From assembly GCF_900142215.1 (NCBI RefSeq), contig NZ_FRAC01000006.1:707854-771853 (forward strand): a stretch of 64,000 bases of DNA. The letters are read 5' to 3'. Positions 33,280 through 42,323 of the stretch are shown here, piece after piece. This DNA is from Anaerocolumna jejuensis DSM 15929 (GTDB taxonomy: Bacteria; Bacillota; Clostridia; Lachnospirales; Lachnospiraceae). Position 1 is the first letter of the stretch; every line of letters starts with the position of its first letter. The notes under the pieces are model-generated. The model saw only the letters and a list, made by a program, of their open reading frames with translations. It had not been told where the DNA came from and ran no database searches. A program made the translations under genes and the position numbers.

Positions 33280-33458
33280 AAATTACCCCATATTATCCTA
33301 TCTTTATGCATATTTCACTAAGTAACAAAATCATTTTACTATTATATATCTGTTTATGTCAATTGAGCTTTATACGTTAGCTAAAAAAATTGCATTTATT
33401 TCCTTTATAAAGCCATTAAAGCAAGCTAAAACTTTATTAATTTAAGTTAAAGTTTTCA

Positions 33459-33511
33459 AAATGGACTTTATAGCTTAACCACATAAGGAGTTTTTACTAT
33501 AAAGTCCATTT
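33459..33511 (-). terminator. Terminator of the Lpl-type importer operon
   Basis: AAATGGACTTTATAG (33459-33473) pairs over 15 bp with CTATAAAGTCCATTT (33497-33511). On the minus strand the stem is followed by TTTTGAAAACTTT. It lies 44 bp after the stop of the substrate-binding protein gene. Confidence 0.7.
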
Positions 33512-33554
33512 ATCATCACAAATATTTAAAATATCATTTGTTTACATTTGCATC

Positions 33555-35342
33555 TTATTTTGAAACTGCAATTCTTTCCTGCTTCTGCTGCTCCACATTA
33601 GCCTTATCAATGGCGATTACATCATTATAGCCTAAGCCAATGGCTGTGTCTTTCATATCTTTTATTAATTTGTTGAATTCAGCTTCATCCTTTGCAAATA
33701 CTGCTTTCCAGGAGTATTCTACAATTGTGGACTTAATCTGGGATCTGATTGTTGTAATATCCGACTTTTCGGAAGGAACAGCATATCCGCTTCCCGGGGA
33801 TACAACGATCTGCTTATTGGCATCAAAGAATTCTGCAGCATTTTTTGCTTTCATGTGAGCCTGCCAATCCTTTTCAACATCCGTTAAGTTTATATTAACA
33901 TAGCTATCCCAAAATTGATAATTATAAGAGAATCCGGTTTCGGGGTTAATTTCTCCATCGCCTACAACTTTATAATTCAATCTTTCTATCCCATCTGCAT
34001 AATTGCCACCGCCATATTCCTCGGGCATAGCTGTTTTATCGCCATTTGTCATACATTGGTAACCGAAGTCAGTTAATGCCGGCTTGCCATCAACTACATT
34101 CCACATAAGATCTTTTATACCTGATATGCTGCCTGCATAAGCTACTTCCAGGCCTTCGGGAGAATATAACCAATCAATGAAATCCATCAATCTTTGAGGG
34201 TCTTTTGCTTTACTGCCTATCATTACTGCATTATTAGGATTGCCCTTTGAATAACATCCCCATGCATATAACTTAAAATCATCGATAGCTGCCGTATTAA
34301 ATGCCTTGCCTGCTGATGTATGCTCCGTTGTATTATAAGCAGATGATAACCAGGGCCAGGGTGAATACAACACTGCTCCATCCTTATATTTATTGGATAA
34401 AGTATCATAATTCTGGGTTGTTGATTCCGGATCTAACAATCCCATCTGGTTTGCCTGGAAGTAGAATTTAAGGCCTCTGATATAGAGTGAATCATCATCA
34501 AGGGCACTCTGGGGTTCTGCTGAATCATCTGCCTTGGCATATACAAAACCCATGGGAGCATAGCCATACATGGATGCCATTTCATTGGCAGCTTTCATGA
34601 AATCTCCGTCCCAGTCCTTAAAGATTGAAAAGGCATATACCTTTTTGCCTGAATCACTCTTTCCTGCCATGTCCTGCATATTTTTCATTACAGGAAGTAA
34701 GTCCTCCAATGTACTCATCTTAGGATAACCTAACTGCTTATATAAATCCCATCTGATATAAGTTCCGAAATTTAATGTGGTACCGCCCATTCTTGTAGTT
34801 GCAGGTCTCTCCGATACCTCGGAAGGAATTGCCCAGACGCCCGGATCTTTTACCATCTTCTTATTGGTAAAGTCGACAGCATCCTGATATTTTGCAAGAT
34901 TTTCCTTGCCCTTCATCAAATTTGTCATATCTTGAACCAATCCCGCTGTTACCAAATCCTGAAGTCTGCCGCTGGCTGTTGAAGTAAAGATCAGGTCACC
35001 TAAATTTCCTGCGGCACTGCGTGTCTGCAGCAAGGTGTCACCACCGCCGGCTACATTGGGAGCAATAATGTTAAGCTCCATATTGAATTTATCTTTAATA
35101 ATTTTTGCGAACCAGCCGGACTGGATTCCCTGGTAGTTTGCCTGTGAATCAAAAACATCCACGGTAATAAAATCCTTATACTTTGCTGCCCCCTGAGCAT
35201 TATCAGCATTTGAACCGGTGTTTGAATCCGATGTTTCATTGGTTTTTGAAACATCCTTGCCGTTATTCTCTTTGCTGCAGCCAGAGAACATTGACATAAC
35301 CAATATTAGGCACAATAAAATACTGATTACCTTCTTTTTCAT
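33555..35342 (-). CDS. Extracellular oligosaccharide-binding lipoprotein (LplA-like)
   Basis: A 595-residue lipoprotein. The signal peptide ends in a lipobox MFSGCS with Cys22 as lipid-attached residue, followed by a Ser/Asn-rich linker. The rest is a large family 1 solute-binding protein of the LplA type: VDVFDSQANYQGIQSGW near 60, then QTRSAAGNLGDLIF and WLYSPEGLEVAYAG motifs. It would catch oligosaccharides at the cell surface for the two permeases upstream in the operon. No ATPase gene is present; such systems usually share the MsmX ATPase encoded elsewhere. It is the last gene of the permease operon, with the terminator at 33459. Confidence 0.92.
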   Translation of the reverse strand: MKKKVISILLCLILVMSMFSGCSKENNGKDVSKTNETSDSNTGSNADNAQGAAKYKDFITVDVFDSQANYQGIQSGWFAKIIKDKFNMELNIIAPNVAGGGDTLLQTRSAAGNLGDLIFTSTASGRLQDLVTAGLVQDMTNLMKGKENLAKYQDAVDFTNKKMVKDPGVWAIPSEVSERPATTRMGGTTLNFGTYIRWDLYKQLGYPKMSTLEDLLPVMKNMQDMAGKSDSGKKVYAFSIFKDWDGDFMKAANEMASMYGYAPMGFVYAKADDSAEPQSALDDDSLYIRGLKFYFQANQMGLLDPESTTQNYDTLSNKYKDGAVLYSPWPWLSSAYNTTEHTSAGKAFNTAAIDDFKLYAWGCYSKGNPNNAVMIGSKAKDPQRLMDFIDWLYSPEGLEVAYAGSISGIKDLMWNVVDGKPALTDFGYQCMTNGDKTAMPEEYGGGNYADGIERLNYKVVGDGEINPETGFSYNYQFWDSYVNINLTDVEKDWQAHMKAKNAAEFFDANKQIVVSPGSGYAVPSEKSDITTIRSQIKSTIVEYSWKAVFAKDEAEFNKLIKDMKDTAIGLGYNDVIAIDKANVEQQKQERIAVSK

Positions 35343-35401
35343 GTTATCCTCCTTAAATATTATTATTTATAATAAAAACCTAAGTTTTTATTTCATTGCT
35401 C

Positions 35402-36322
35402 TTACCCCTTTACAGAACCTAACATCATACCTTTTACAAAATACCTTTGAAAGATCGGATAAATAAACAGGATTGGCAGTACCACAATAACCGAAACAGT
35501 CATACGAATGGAAGTTGGTGTCTGTTGGGTCACCAGGGCTTCCATATTAAGACTAGTGCCTCCGCCGCTGCTTTTTATCATTTGCGCCAGGGAATTTGCC
35601 TGGTTGATATATGTATACAGCAAATATTGCAGTGAGTATAATTTCTGATTTGTAATATATATCAGAGTATCCTGGAAAGAGTTCCATTGGCCGACTGCAG
35701 AGAATATTGCTATGGTAGCAAGAATTGGCTTGCTGGTCGGAAAGATAATTCTAAAAAACACTGTCAGTATCCCGGCCCCGTCAATTTCTGCTGCTTCCTG
35801 TAAGGATGCAGGTATTGATTCCACAAAGGTCTTAACCAAAATGATATTAAAGGGCTGAACGATTGCAGGTATAACATAAACCCAAAAGTTATCTGTTAAA
35901 TTTAAATTTTTCATTGTGATAAAGGTAGGTATCAGGCCTGCATTGACATACATCGTTATAGCCATCAGGCGGTACCACAGCTTTCGTTTCCACATCAGCT
36001 CCTGTGTAAACATAAACCCCAAGAAGGCAGAAGCCATTACGGTGCAGAAGGTACCAATCACTGTTCTTTCAAGGGATATAAGTGCTGCACCTGAAAGACC
36101 TTTCAGCTGAAGAACCTTTATATAATTCTCAATATGAATGCTCTGAGGCCAAAACCGTATTACACCATTGGCACTTAAATTATTGGCACTGATTGTGTTG
36201 ATGATTAAATAATAGAAAGGGTAAGCGCATATGAGTGTAAAAAGCGCAAATACGGTGTAATTAATGATGTTAAAAAATACGTCCTGTTTCGAATAATTTT
36301 TTTTCGCCCTAGCTTTTGTCAT
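35402..36322 (-). CDS. Carbohydrate ABC permease (LplC/YtcP-like)
   Basis: A 306-residue inner-membrane permease with six predicted membrane segments. The EAA loop reads EAAEIDGAGILTVFFRIIFP near 180, the contact site for the ATPase. The C-terminus, IFPIFQRYFVKGMMLGSVKG-like, is the usual end of LplC-type permeases. The start follows the first permease stop by 15 bp and the substrate-binding gene follows 59 bp later, so all three are one operon. It would transport oligosaccharides related to the GH2 enzyme nearby. Confidence 0.93.
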   Translation of the reverse strand: MTKARAKKNYSKQDVFFNIINYTVFALFTLICAYPFYYLIINTISANNLSANGVIRFWPQSIHIENYIKVLQLKGLSGAALISLERTVIGTFCTVMASAFLGFMFTQELMWKRKLWYRLMAITMYVNAGLIPTFITMKNLNLTDNFWVYVIPAIVQPFNIILVKTFVESIPASLQEAAEIDGAGILTVFFRIIFPTSKPILATIAIFSAVGQWNSFQDTLIYITNQKLYSLQYLLYTYINQANSLAQMIKSSGGGTSLNMEALVTQQTPTSIRMTVSVIVVLPILFIYPIFQRYFVKGMMLGSVKG

Positions 36323-36337
36323 ATAACCAACCTCTTT

Positions 36338-37291
36338 CTATATAATTGATTGCCCTCTTACTTTTTTCGATATGAAATTTACAAATACCAAAAGGGTAAC
36401 ACTGACGACACTTTTCATCATACTGATTGCAGTTGCAAGTGACAGACTATTACCTGTCATACCGATGTTATATACATATAAGTCAAGTACCTGTATTCTG
36501 GATTTATTAAAAGCATTCTGGAATACATAATACTGGTCCAATCCATTGTTAATAAAATTGGCAACGGATAACATCAATAAAACAAAAAAGGTTGGCATCA
36601 ATTCCGGCAAGGTTATGTATCTCATTAATTTGAACCGGTTCGCACCATCTACTCTTGCAGCCTCGTACTGCTCCTGGTCAATACTGGATATGGTGGCAAG
36701 ATAGATAATTGCTCCCCAGCCAAGGCCTTTCCACGTACTCCATAACCACATGGTAAGATAGACATGCTTTCCGCTGTCTAAGAACTTCACTGCTTCTGTT
36801 GTTATATGCCATTCCTGCAGCAGATTATTGATCAAGCCAGTACTGGAAAACAGGTTAAATGCCACGGAATATACCAGGACCCAGCTTATGAAGTTTGGAA
36901 TTGTAGTTAAGGTCTGCACCAGCTTTTTAAACCAGCTGCACTTGATTTCATTTAACAGTACAGCAAAAAGGACAGGCAGTAAGGAAGTAGCAATTCCTAT
37001 GGTACTCATGGCAAATGTATTTGTCATGACCTTACCAAGTTCCATCAGCTGTACTTTATTCGTAAACAGCATCTTAAACCATTTCAAGCCAACAAAGGCA
37101 CATTGGGATAACTTAAGCGGAGACCGGTAATCATATAGAGCATAGATCCATCCATATAAGGGAAAATAGGAAAATAGAAAACTTAATAACAAAAAAGGTG
37201 ATATTAGGAGAAACATCTTAAATCCCCGTTTACTCCTAGCCTTACTTTTGACCGGTGCTTTTTTCTGAATAACTGCTGATGAATCTGACAT
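36338..37291 (-). CDS. Carbohydrate ABC permease (LplB/YteP-like)
   Basis: 317 residues from the ATG at 37291 (MSDSSAVIQKKAPV), which has AGGAGGAAATGAA before it; a longer frame to 37330 lacks a ribosome site. Six membrane segments, with an early FPLYGWIYALYDYR motif typical of LplB/YteP and the EAA loop QYEAARVDGANRFKLMRYITLPEL near 210. It is the first gene of the importer operon. A possible -10 hexamer TATAAT lies on the minus strand at 37350-37355, about 60 bp before the start. Confidence 0.92.
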   Translation of the reverse strand: MSDSSAVIQKKAPVKSKARSKRGFKMFLLISPFLLLSFLFSYFPLYGWIYALYDYRSPLKLSQCAFVGLKWFKMLFTNKVQLMELGKVMTNTFAMSTIGIATSLLPVLFAVLLNEIKCSWFKKLVQTLTTIPNFISWVLVYSVAFNLFSSTGLINNLLQEWHITTEAVKFLDSGKHVYLTMWLWSTWKGLGWGAIIYLATISSIDQEQYEAARVDGANRFKLMRYITLPELMPTFFVLLMLSVANFINNGLDQYYVFQNAFNKSRIQVLDLYVYNIGMTGNSLSLATAISMMKSVVSVTLLVFVNFISKKVRGQSII

Positions 37292-37533
37292 TTCATTTCC
37301 TCCTGTTAAATCAGCATATTGTAGTACCACGTATTTTTAACATGAAGATATTATAGCATCTGTTCATTTTAAGAAATATCCTATATTTTTTATATTATTT
37401 GTTATAAAAAACCTTCATAAAAATAAATAATATAATTTATTAAGGTTTTATGTGGAATAAATCCTATAACATTTCCAATCTTAGTATGGTATCTTTAAAA
37501 GATATATGCAAACAAAAGTAACATCAATAAAAT

Positions 37534-37572
37534 AAGGGCTTGAAATTCGTGTTGCACAAATTTCAAACCCTT
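37534..37572 (-). terminator. Terminator after the small lipoprotein gene
   Basis: AAGGG-TTGAAAT on one side pairs with ATTTCAA-CCCTT on the other (37534-37572). On the minus strand the stem is followed by ATTTTATT, 29 bp after the lipoprotein stop codon. Confidence 0.65.
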
Positions 37573-37600
37573 TAAATTTACTAACTGCTTTTGTACTTTC

Positions 37601-37747
37601 CTATAATTGTGATGCTGATAAGATTTCAGCAGTTTTTACGGAAGTAGGCACTGTAATTGCACTGATCATTGTTCTCACAGGAGCACAGCCTGTCAATAAC
37701 ATTATCATAATGACGATTACTGCCAAAAAAATTTTTCCCTTGTTCAT
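37601..37747 (-). CDS. Small lipoprotein of unknown function
   Basis: 48 residues from the ATG at 37747 (MNKGKIFLAVIVIMIMLLTGC). The first 21 residues form a lipoprotein signal peptide with lipobox LLTGC, leaving a mature peptide of about 28 residues without recognisable domain. A GGAG lies about 12 bases upstream. The longer frame to 37867 would start with a run of leucines encoded by an ATA microsatellite and is rejected. It stands alone between the importer operon and the PAP2 gene and has its own terminator. Similar tiny lipoproteins are common in clostridia; no function can be given. Confidence 0.55.
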   Translation of the reverse strand: MNKGKIFLAVIVIMIMLLTGCAPVRTMISAITVPTSVKTAEILSASQL

Positions 37748-37833
37748 TAATAGTCTCTGCTCCTTTTCACTGATTGACGTGCATACAATTATTCCTTGCT
37801 TCTCTTCTTTTTTACAATTATGAATGTACCAGC

Positions 37834-37857
37834 ATAATAATAATAATAATAATAATA
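37834..37857. repeat. ATA trinucleotide microsatellite, eight units
   Basis: A perfect 24-base run of ATA in the leader of the small lipoprotein gene, about 90 bp before its start. Such runs can vary in length by slippage and may alter spacing of upstream signals. Confidence 0.8.
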
Positions 37858-37911
37858 CCCAATACAATAGCTGTTATCTTAGTATACCCAATAATGGAAG
37901 GGATATTTAGC

Positions 37912-38481
37912 TTATTCCAAATATCGTATCATGCCTTTCAAAGCTCCATTCTCCCTCATATAATAATATATTCTCCGTACTGTTACCGCAATTAAGCTGC
38001 CTATCAAGGCTCCGCAAATAACATCCGTAGGATAATGGACCCCCAGATATAATCTTGAAAAGCCTATTAAGGCTGCTAAAACCAGAGCAGGTATCCCCCA
38101 TTTTTTCGGCAACTCCCTGTGCAGTATGACAGCTGCTGCAAAGGAACTTCCCGTATGTCCTGACGGAAAGGAAAAATCCGATTGTTTTTCAATTAATAAT
38201 TGTAAACCTGTTATGACCTCATAGGGTCTTATTCGTGCAACCAGATTTTTCAGAAGCACGTTGTCGATAAGAAAGGAACCAAGAAGTGCAGCCAGCGACA
38301 TGATACCTGCTTTTCTTGATTTTTTAAACAGAAGCATTATAACGGAAATTACCAGCCAGATTGCCCCGCTGTTCCCCAGCCTTGTTATTATCACAAAAAC
38401 AGGTGTCAGAAAGGCATTTCTCACAAATTCCTGTATCCACAATAGAATGCTGCTGTCCAAGCCCAGTAAATAATTAATCAT
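37912..38481 (-). CDS. PAP2-family membrane phosphatase
   Basis: About 189 residues from the ATG at 38481 (or 38484), six bases after GGAGG; the frame to 38517 lacks a ribosome site. It shows all three PAP2 motifs: KNLVARIRPYE, PSGHTGSSFA and SRLYLGVHYPTDV, the latter two with the catalytic histidines. About six membrane segments are visible. Family members remove phosphate from undecaprenyl pyrophosphate or phosphatidylglycerol phosphate at the outer membrane face. The substrate here cannot be told. It is monocistronic. Confidence 0.9.
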   Translation of the reverse strand: MINYLLGLDSSILLWIQEFVRNAFLTPVFVIITRLGNSGAIWLVISVIMLLFKKSRKAGIMSLAALLGSFLIDNVLLKNLVARIRPYEVITGLQLLIEKQSDFSFPSGHTGSSFAAAVILHRELPKKWGIPALVLAALIGFSRLYLGVHYPTDVICGALIGSLIAVTVRRIYYYMRENGALKGMIRYLE

Positions 38482-38705
38482 CATTTGCCTCCATCGTTTT
38501 TTGCTCTTTTCCTCCATAACTTGACTGTTCTGTCAAAATAGCCGCTTCTTATCAGCTAAATGATAGCTAAGGAGTTCTTATGTTTCCTATGCTATATACT
38601 CTACCACTATGTAATAAACTTTAAAAAAACAAAGCTTAAACAATTTATAAACAAATAATAATCATAGAAGGTATACAGCTGATTTGGCTTTTTTGTTTAC
38701 TTTAT

Positions 38706-38919
38706 TGTGAATGCAAGGGGCTGCTGCAAAATAATGCTCTGCGGAGTATGACCTGCCATACACACCGGTTGACTGACATCAGACATGATTTCTATGCTAA
38801 AATCGTACGTAAAATGTTCGCTTATAGCATACAAATCACACCATTTGCCTGTCTAACAGTACATTATGGCAAGTCCTACTCCGCAGAGCTTCCTATAGCA
38901 ACAGCCCTTGCCTGTGAAT
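38706..38919. mobile_element. MITE-like long imperfect palindrome with 7 bp target duplication
   Basis: The gap 38485-38924 holds no gene but a 200 bp element at 38713-38912. It folds on itself almost completely: GCAAGGGGCTGCTGC pairs with GCAACAGCCCTTGC, GCTCTGCGGAGTA with TACTCCGCAGAGC, TGCCATA with TATGGCA, and TGATTTCTATGCTA with TAGCATACAAATCA. TGTGAAT directly flanks both ends (38706-38712 and 38913-38919), as a target-site duplication would. It encodes no transposase and lies six bases after the response regulator stop codon, so it may also end or stabilise that transcript. Confidence 0.7.
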
Positions 38920-38924
38920 TCCTT

Positions 38925-39626
38925 CTACTTCACTTGAAACCGATAACCGGCTCCCCATACGGTGTCAATATATTCCGGCTTTGAGGTATCGGCTTCAATC
39001 TTTTCCCGGAGCCTGTTAATATGCACGGTCACCGTAGAGGCATCCCCCATGGCATCCATTCCCCACACCCTGTCGAACAATACCTCTTTCGAGAATACTA
39101 TATTGGGATTTCTTGCTAAAAATAATAATAATTCAAATTCCTTATTGGCCAGTATCACTTCCTGGTCATTTACATAAACGCGTCTGGATAAGGGAAGAAT
39201 CCTTAACTGCTTTATATTTATTTCTTCATTCTTTTTCTGAGCCCCTTCGTTTTTAAAAAGTAAGCGTTCATGTATTCCTAAATGTGCTTTTACCCTTGCC
39301 ACAAGTTCCGATGGGCTAAAGGGCTTTACAATATAGTCATCCACTCCAAGCCCCAAGCCCCTGATTTTATCAATATCTTCCCCCTTGGCTGTGACCATGA
39401 TAATCGGAATATCCATGTCCTTCCGAAGCTCCCGGCATATTTCAAATCCACTTAAGCCCGGCAGCATAACATCCAGAAGAATCAGATCATAATCTTTTTC
39501 TTTTGCATATTTCATGCCAAGTATCCCATTTCCCACAGTTTCTGTTTCATAATTACTGGCCTCTAAATAGTCCTTTTCTAATTCAGCAATTAATTCGTCA
39601 TCTTCAACGATTAAAATTTTTTTCAC
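38925..39626 (-). CDS. OmpR-family response regulator
   Basis: A 233-residue regulator. The receiver domain (1-115) has KILIVEDDE, phosphoacceptor Asp in YDLILLDVMLPGLSGFE near 53, and Lys in DDYIVKPFSPSEL near 102. The C-terminal winged helix (about 135-230) ends with VTVHINRLREKIE and IDTVWGAGYRF, the OmpR/PhoB signature. It is followed 17 bp later by a histidine kinase gene on the same strand... in transcription order the regulator comes second, the kinase at 39644 lying downstream by coordinates and read toward it. Target genes are not evident; the neighbouring MotE-like gene is one possibility. Confidence 0.93.
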   Translation of the reverse strand: MKKILIVEDDELIAELEKDYLEASNYETETVGNGILGMKYAKEKDYDLILLDVMLPGLSGFEICRELRKDMDIPIIMVTAKGEDIDKIRGLGLGVDDYIVKPFSPSELVARVKAHLGIHERLLFKNEGAQKKNEEINIKQLRILPLSRRVYVNDQEVILANKEFELLLFLARNPNIVFSKEVLFDRVWGMDAMGDASTVTVHINRLREKIEADTSKPEYIDTVWGAGYRFQVK

Positions 39627-39643
39627 GTTAATCTCCTCTCCCG

Positions 39644-41164
39644 TTAATTATCAGCAGGATTTTCACAGAAAGGTATCCATATTATAATTGATAATCCGCC
39701 TCTGTTTTCAGCCTTCAGCTTCCCATTGTGTCCCTCAACAATCTGCTTAACAATACTTAAGCCCAGTCCGCTGCCATCCCCGGCCCTTGTCCTGGATACA
39801 TCTCCACGGTAAAAGCATTCAAAAATATGCTGCAGATCATCTATATTTACACCGGGACCGTCATCGGTAATACGCAGGACGGCGTAATCATCCTCCTGCC
39901 CTGTTTCTACTGTTATGACTGAAGTATCTCCCATCCTGTATTTTACACTGTTTGAAAAGATATTAAGAATAACACGCTGCATTTTCTGGCTGTCAATATT
40001 CACGTATAGTTTGTTGTCTGTAAAATTACATTGTATTTTTACCTGGTTATTTACGGAATCAATCTGATATTCCTGTATCACTTTATTTAAATACTCCTGA
40101 AATTCCACACATTTAAAATCATAATGCTCCTGTCCGTTTTCCAGATGGGTATAGGTACTTAAGTTATCTACCAGCCCCTCCATATCGTTTGCTCTTATAT
40201 GGATTGCATTATAATAACGCTTTTGTTTCTCAGGTGTATCTGCTATTCCGTCCATTAAGCCCTCTGCATACCCTTTTATCGAAGTAAGGGGTGTCCTTAA
40301 ATCATGGGATATTCCGGACAATAATTCCGTTCTGTACCTTTCGTATCTTAGCCTTTCCTCAACGGAGTCCTTTAAATGAATTCTCATTTCATCAAAATCC
40401 TGGCACAAGGCTCCAAATTCATCCGCCTTTTTATAATCCAGCTGAAAATCCAGCTCTCCATCTTTAATTCTATGACTGCCAATACTTAATTTTTCCAGCG
40501 GAATAAGGATATTCCTTGAAATCCACCAGGTCAGGAACATATTCATTAAAACAACCACCACCAGTATTCCCAGTATGAATATTACGGAAGATTTAAAAAT
40601 ATATTTCCGCAAATAGGACTGGTTTCCCTTCTTGGCTTTAATATCTGCCGTGTGTATTGCAGCTATTTCCAATTTATTCTTATTTACATAAAACGATTGG
40701 ATTATGATTGAGGTGTCCTTTGATGTCATTGTGAGGCTGTCGCTTTTATCCAGTGTATCCTTAACAAACCCATCCATCAGCGTGCGCTCTTCTTCCGTTA
40801 TATTGTCAAAGAATGAATTGCCGCCGGTTTTAATCGAAAAATGATAGCCCAGATCAGCTAATTCCTGAGCTAATTTCTGCATTTTCTTTGATTTTATAAG
40901 GTCAGAGCTGCCTGTTTTATTCCCGGCTCTCTCTCCGGACACATAGTCATGCACCAATTCCGGCTTCATAAATTCCTCTCTGAATGCAAAAACAATGCTT
41001 TGTGCAGAGTACAGCCCATTTTGATCATAAAGCATATTTTCCACTGTTTCACCGTATTTACTGCCCGTATCTTCCAACAGGATTCCCAAAATTGCAGCTG
41101 CCGCAATAACCGGTATAACAATCATCAATATATTAGAAAATACCAATTTCTTTTTTATTGTCAT
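39644..41164 (-). CDS. Sensor histidine kinase (HAMP, HisKA, HATPase)
   Basis: 506 residues from the ATG at 41164 (MTIKKKLVFSN), six bases after GGAG; two ATGs further upstream are less well placed. Two membrane segments (about 7-30 and 190-215) bracket an extracellular domain of about 160 residues. A HAMP domain follows, then the HisKA domain with LSGISHDLRTPLTSIKGYAEG holding the phosphoacceptor His. The ATPase domain has NIFSNSVKYR, ITDDGPGV and GSGLGLSIVKQIVEGH. The minus-strand reading direction puts it upstream of its regulator: kinase stop at 39644, regulator start at 39626, 17 bp apart.  The stimulus is unknown. Confidence 0.92.
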   Translation of the reverse strand: MTIKKKLVFSNILMIVIPVIAAAAILGILLEDTGSKYGETVENMLYDQNGLYSAQSIVFAFREEFMKPELVHDYVSGERAGNKTGSSDLIKSKKMQKLAQELADLGYHFSIKTGGNSFFDNITEEERTLMDGFVKDTLDKSDSLTMTSKDTSIIIQSFYVNKNKLEIAAIHTADIKAKKGNQSYLRKYIFKSSVIFILGILVVVVLMNMFLTWWISRNILIPLEKLSIGSHRIKDGELDFQLDYKKADEFGALCQDFDEMRIHLKDSVEERLRYERYRTELLSGISHDLRTPLTSIKGYAEGLMDGIADTPEKQKRYYNAIHIRANDMEGLVDNLSTYTHLENGQEHYDFKCVEFQEYLNKVIQEYQIDSVNNQVKIQCNFTDNKLYVNIDSQKMQRVILNIFSNSVKYRMGDTSVITVETGQEDDYAVLRITDDGPGVNIDDLQHIFECFYRGDVSRTRAGDGSGLGLSIVKQIVEGHNGKLKAENRGGLSIIIWIPFCENPADN

Positions 41165-41457
41165 AGTCATCTCCACTATTTTACTTATCCAATTGCTTCT
41201 ATTATTATACCAGCTTATCCCCATACCCTAAAGATGTCCTAACGAAATAATAAAATTTATATAAACTTCATCCAATTAAAACGCCGCCTGCTTTCATGCT
41301 TAAGAATACAGCCCCAAGCCATATTATCCGGTGTTTAGAAAAAATTTATAATCTGTTTAGAGGGAAGCAAGAAGCATCCTCTATTCTAAAATCATAAATA
41401 TATCGATATTCTTCTCTCAATCCCGGAATTAAATACAAAAGATAGGAGTCAAACAAT

Positions 41458-42225
41458 ATGGCAAACTTAAATAACGAAAAAATAAAACAATTAAAACAGC
41501 AAAGGAAAGATATGAATAAAGAAATTGCTGTTTTACAGGGAAATGGAACAGACAGCAGATTAAAAAATGTCCTGTTGCTTTTGGCATTAATCACCCTGTT
41601 CCTTGGAATCCTTACAGGCATGATAAAAGCCGATGTCGGAGGCTTTGGTTCCGGCATTTTGGCTCCGGTAATCGGAAATGTCAATGGACTTAACAAAATA
41701 TTGCCTGCCAAAAGTCTTTCTTCCTCTGTTGCAAAGGACCCATCGGCAACAACCGATAAAAGCAGCACTATTGCCGATTCATCATCTGCAACTGATAGCC
41801 CAGTTGTTACCACGACACCAACAGATACTTCAAAAGCTGCAGGGAAACAGTCAGCTACTAAAGGTGCCAAAGCAGCCGCTTCCTCACAAACAGCAGTAAA
41901 AGCAAAAGCTGCTGCCGGAACGAAAGCTGGCAAAAATAATCAAATTGCCTCTAATCCTCAAACTAACGCTGGTTCTCAAGCTAGTGCTGCTGCTCAAACT
42001 GCTGATGCTCAGGCTGCTGAGAAAGCCAAGCTTTCTGATTTCGTTGATACCTATTCTAAAATGGATGCCAAAAGCGCAGCATCTATTTTAGGCAATATGA
42101 CAGGGGATTTGCATTTGGTAGCTAAAATTCTAACGAATATGAGGGCTTCCAAGAGAGCGGATATTATGGCCAATTTAAATGTTAATATTGCCTCAAAGCT
42201 AACGGTACTGATGGGAAAACAGTAA
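41458..42225 (+). CDS. Membrane-anchored protein with low-complexity linker and MotE/MgtE-N-like tail
   Basis: A 255-residue protein in three parts: a charged N-terminal coiled segment (1-35, QQRKDMNKEIAVLQGN), one membrane segment (about 38-58), then a long Ala/Ser/Thr/Lys-rich linker (about 85-190) and a helical C-terminal domain. The last, DTYSKMDAKSAASILGNMTGD followed by LVAKILTNMRASKRADIMANL, matches the MgtE_N-like repeat of flagellar MotE/FliG-type proteins. MotE-type proteins act as chaperones of the motility stator. No flagellar gene is nearby, so the role here is uncertain. Linker composition is unlike its neighbours. It ends in the terminator at 42253. Confidence 0.65.
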   Translation: MANLNNEKIKQLKQQRKDMNKEIAVLQGNGTDSRLKNVLLLLALITLFLGILTGMIKADVGGFGSGILAPVIGNVNGLNKILPAKSLSSSVAKDPSATTDKSSTIADSSSATDSPVVTTTPTDTSKAAGKQSATKGAKAAASSQTAVKAKAAAGTKAGKNNQIASNPQTNAGSQASAAAQTADAQAAEKAKLSDFVDTYSKMDAKSAASILGNMTGDLHLVAKILTNMRASKRADIMANLNVNIASKLTVLMGKQ

Positions 42226-42252
42226 TTGTGCTTACAAGCTTTCTCCTTACCG

Positions 42253-42290
42253 CCCCAATGCTGCTTCTTTTAGCGGCATTGGGGATTTAT
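42253..42290 (+). terminator. Intrinsic terminator of the MotE-like gene
   Basis: CCCCAATGCTGC (42253-42264) pairs with GCGGCATTGGGG (42273-42284), 12 pairs with one wobble, followed by ATTTATT. It can also serve the convergent GNAT gene. Confidence 0.8.
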
Positions 42291-42323
42291 TCACTTTGCA
42301 CTCTTCTATCTTCTTGGTAGTAA

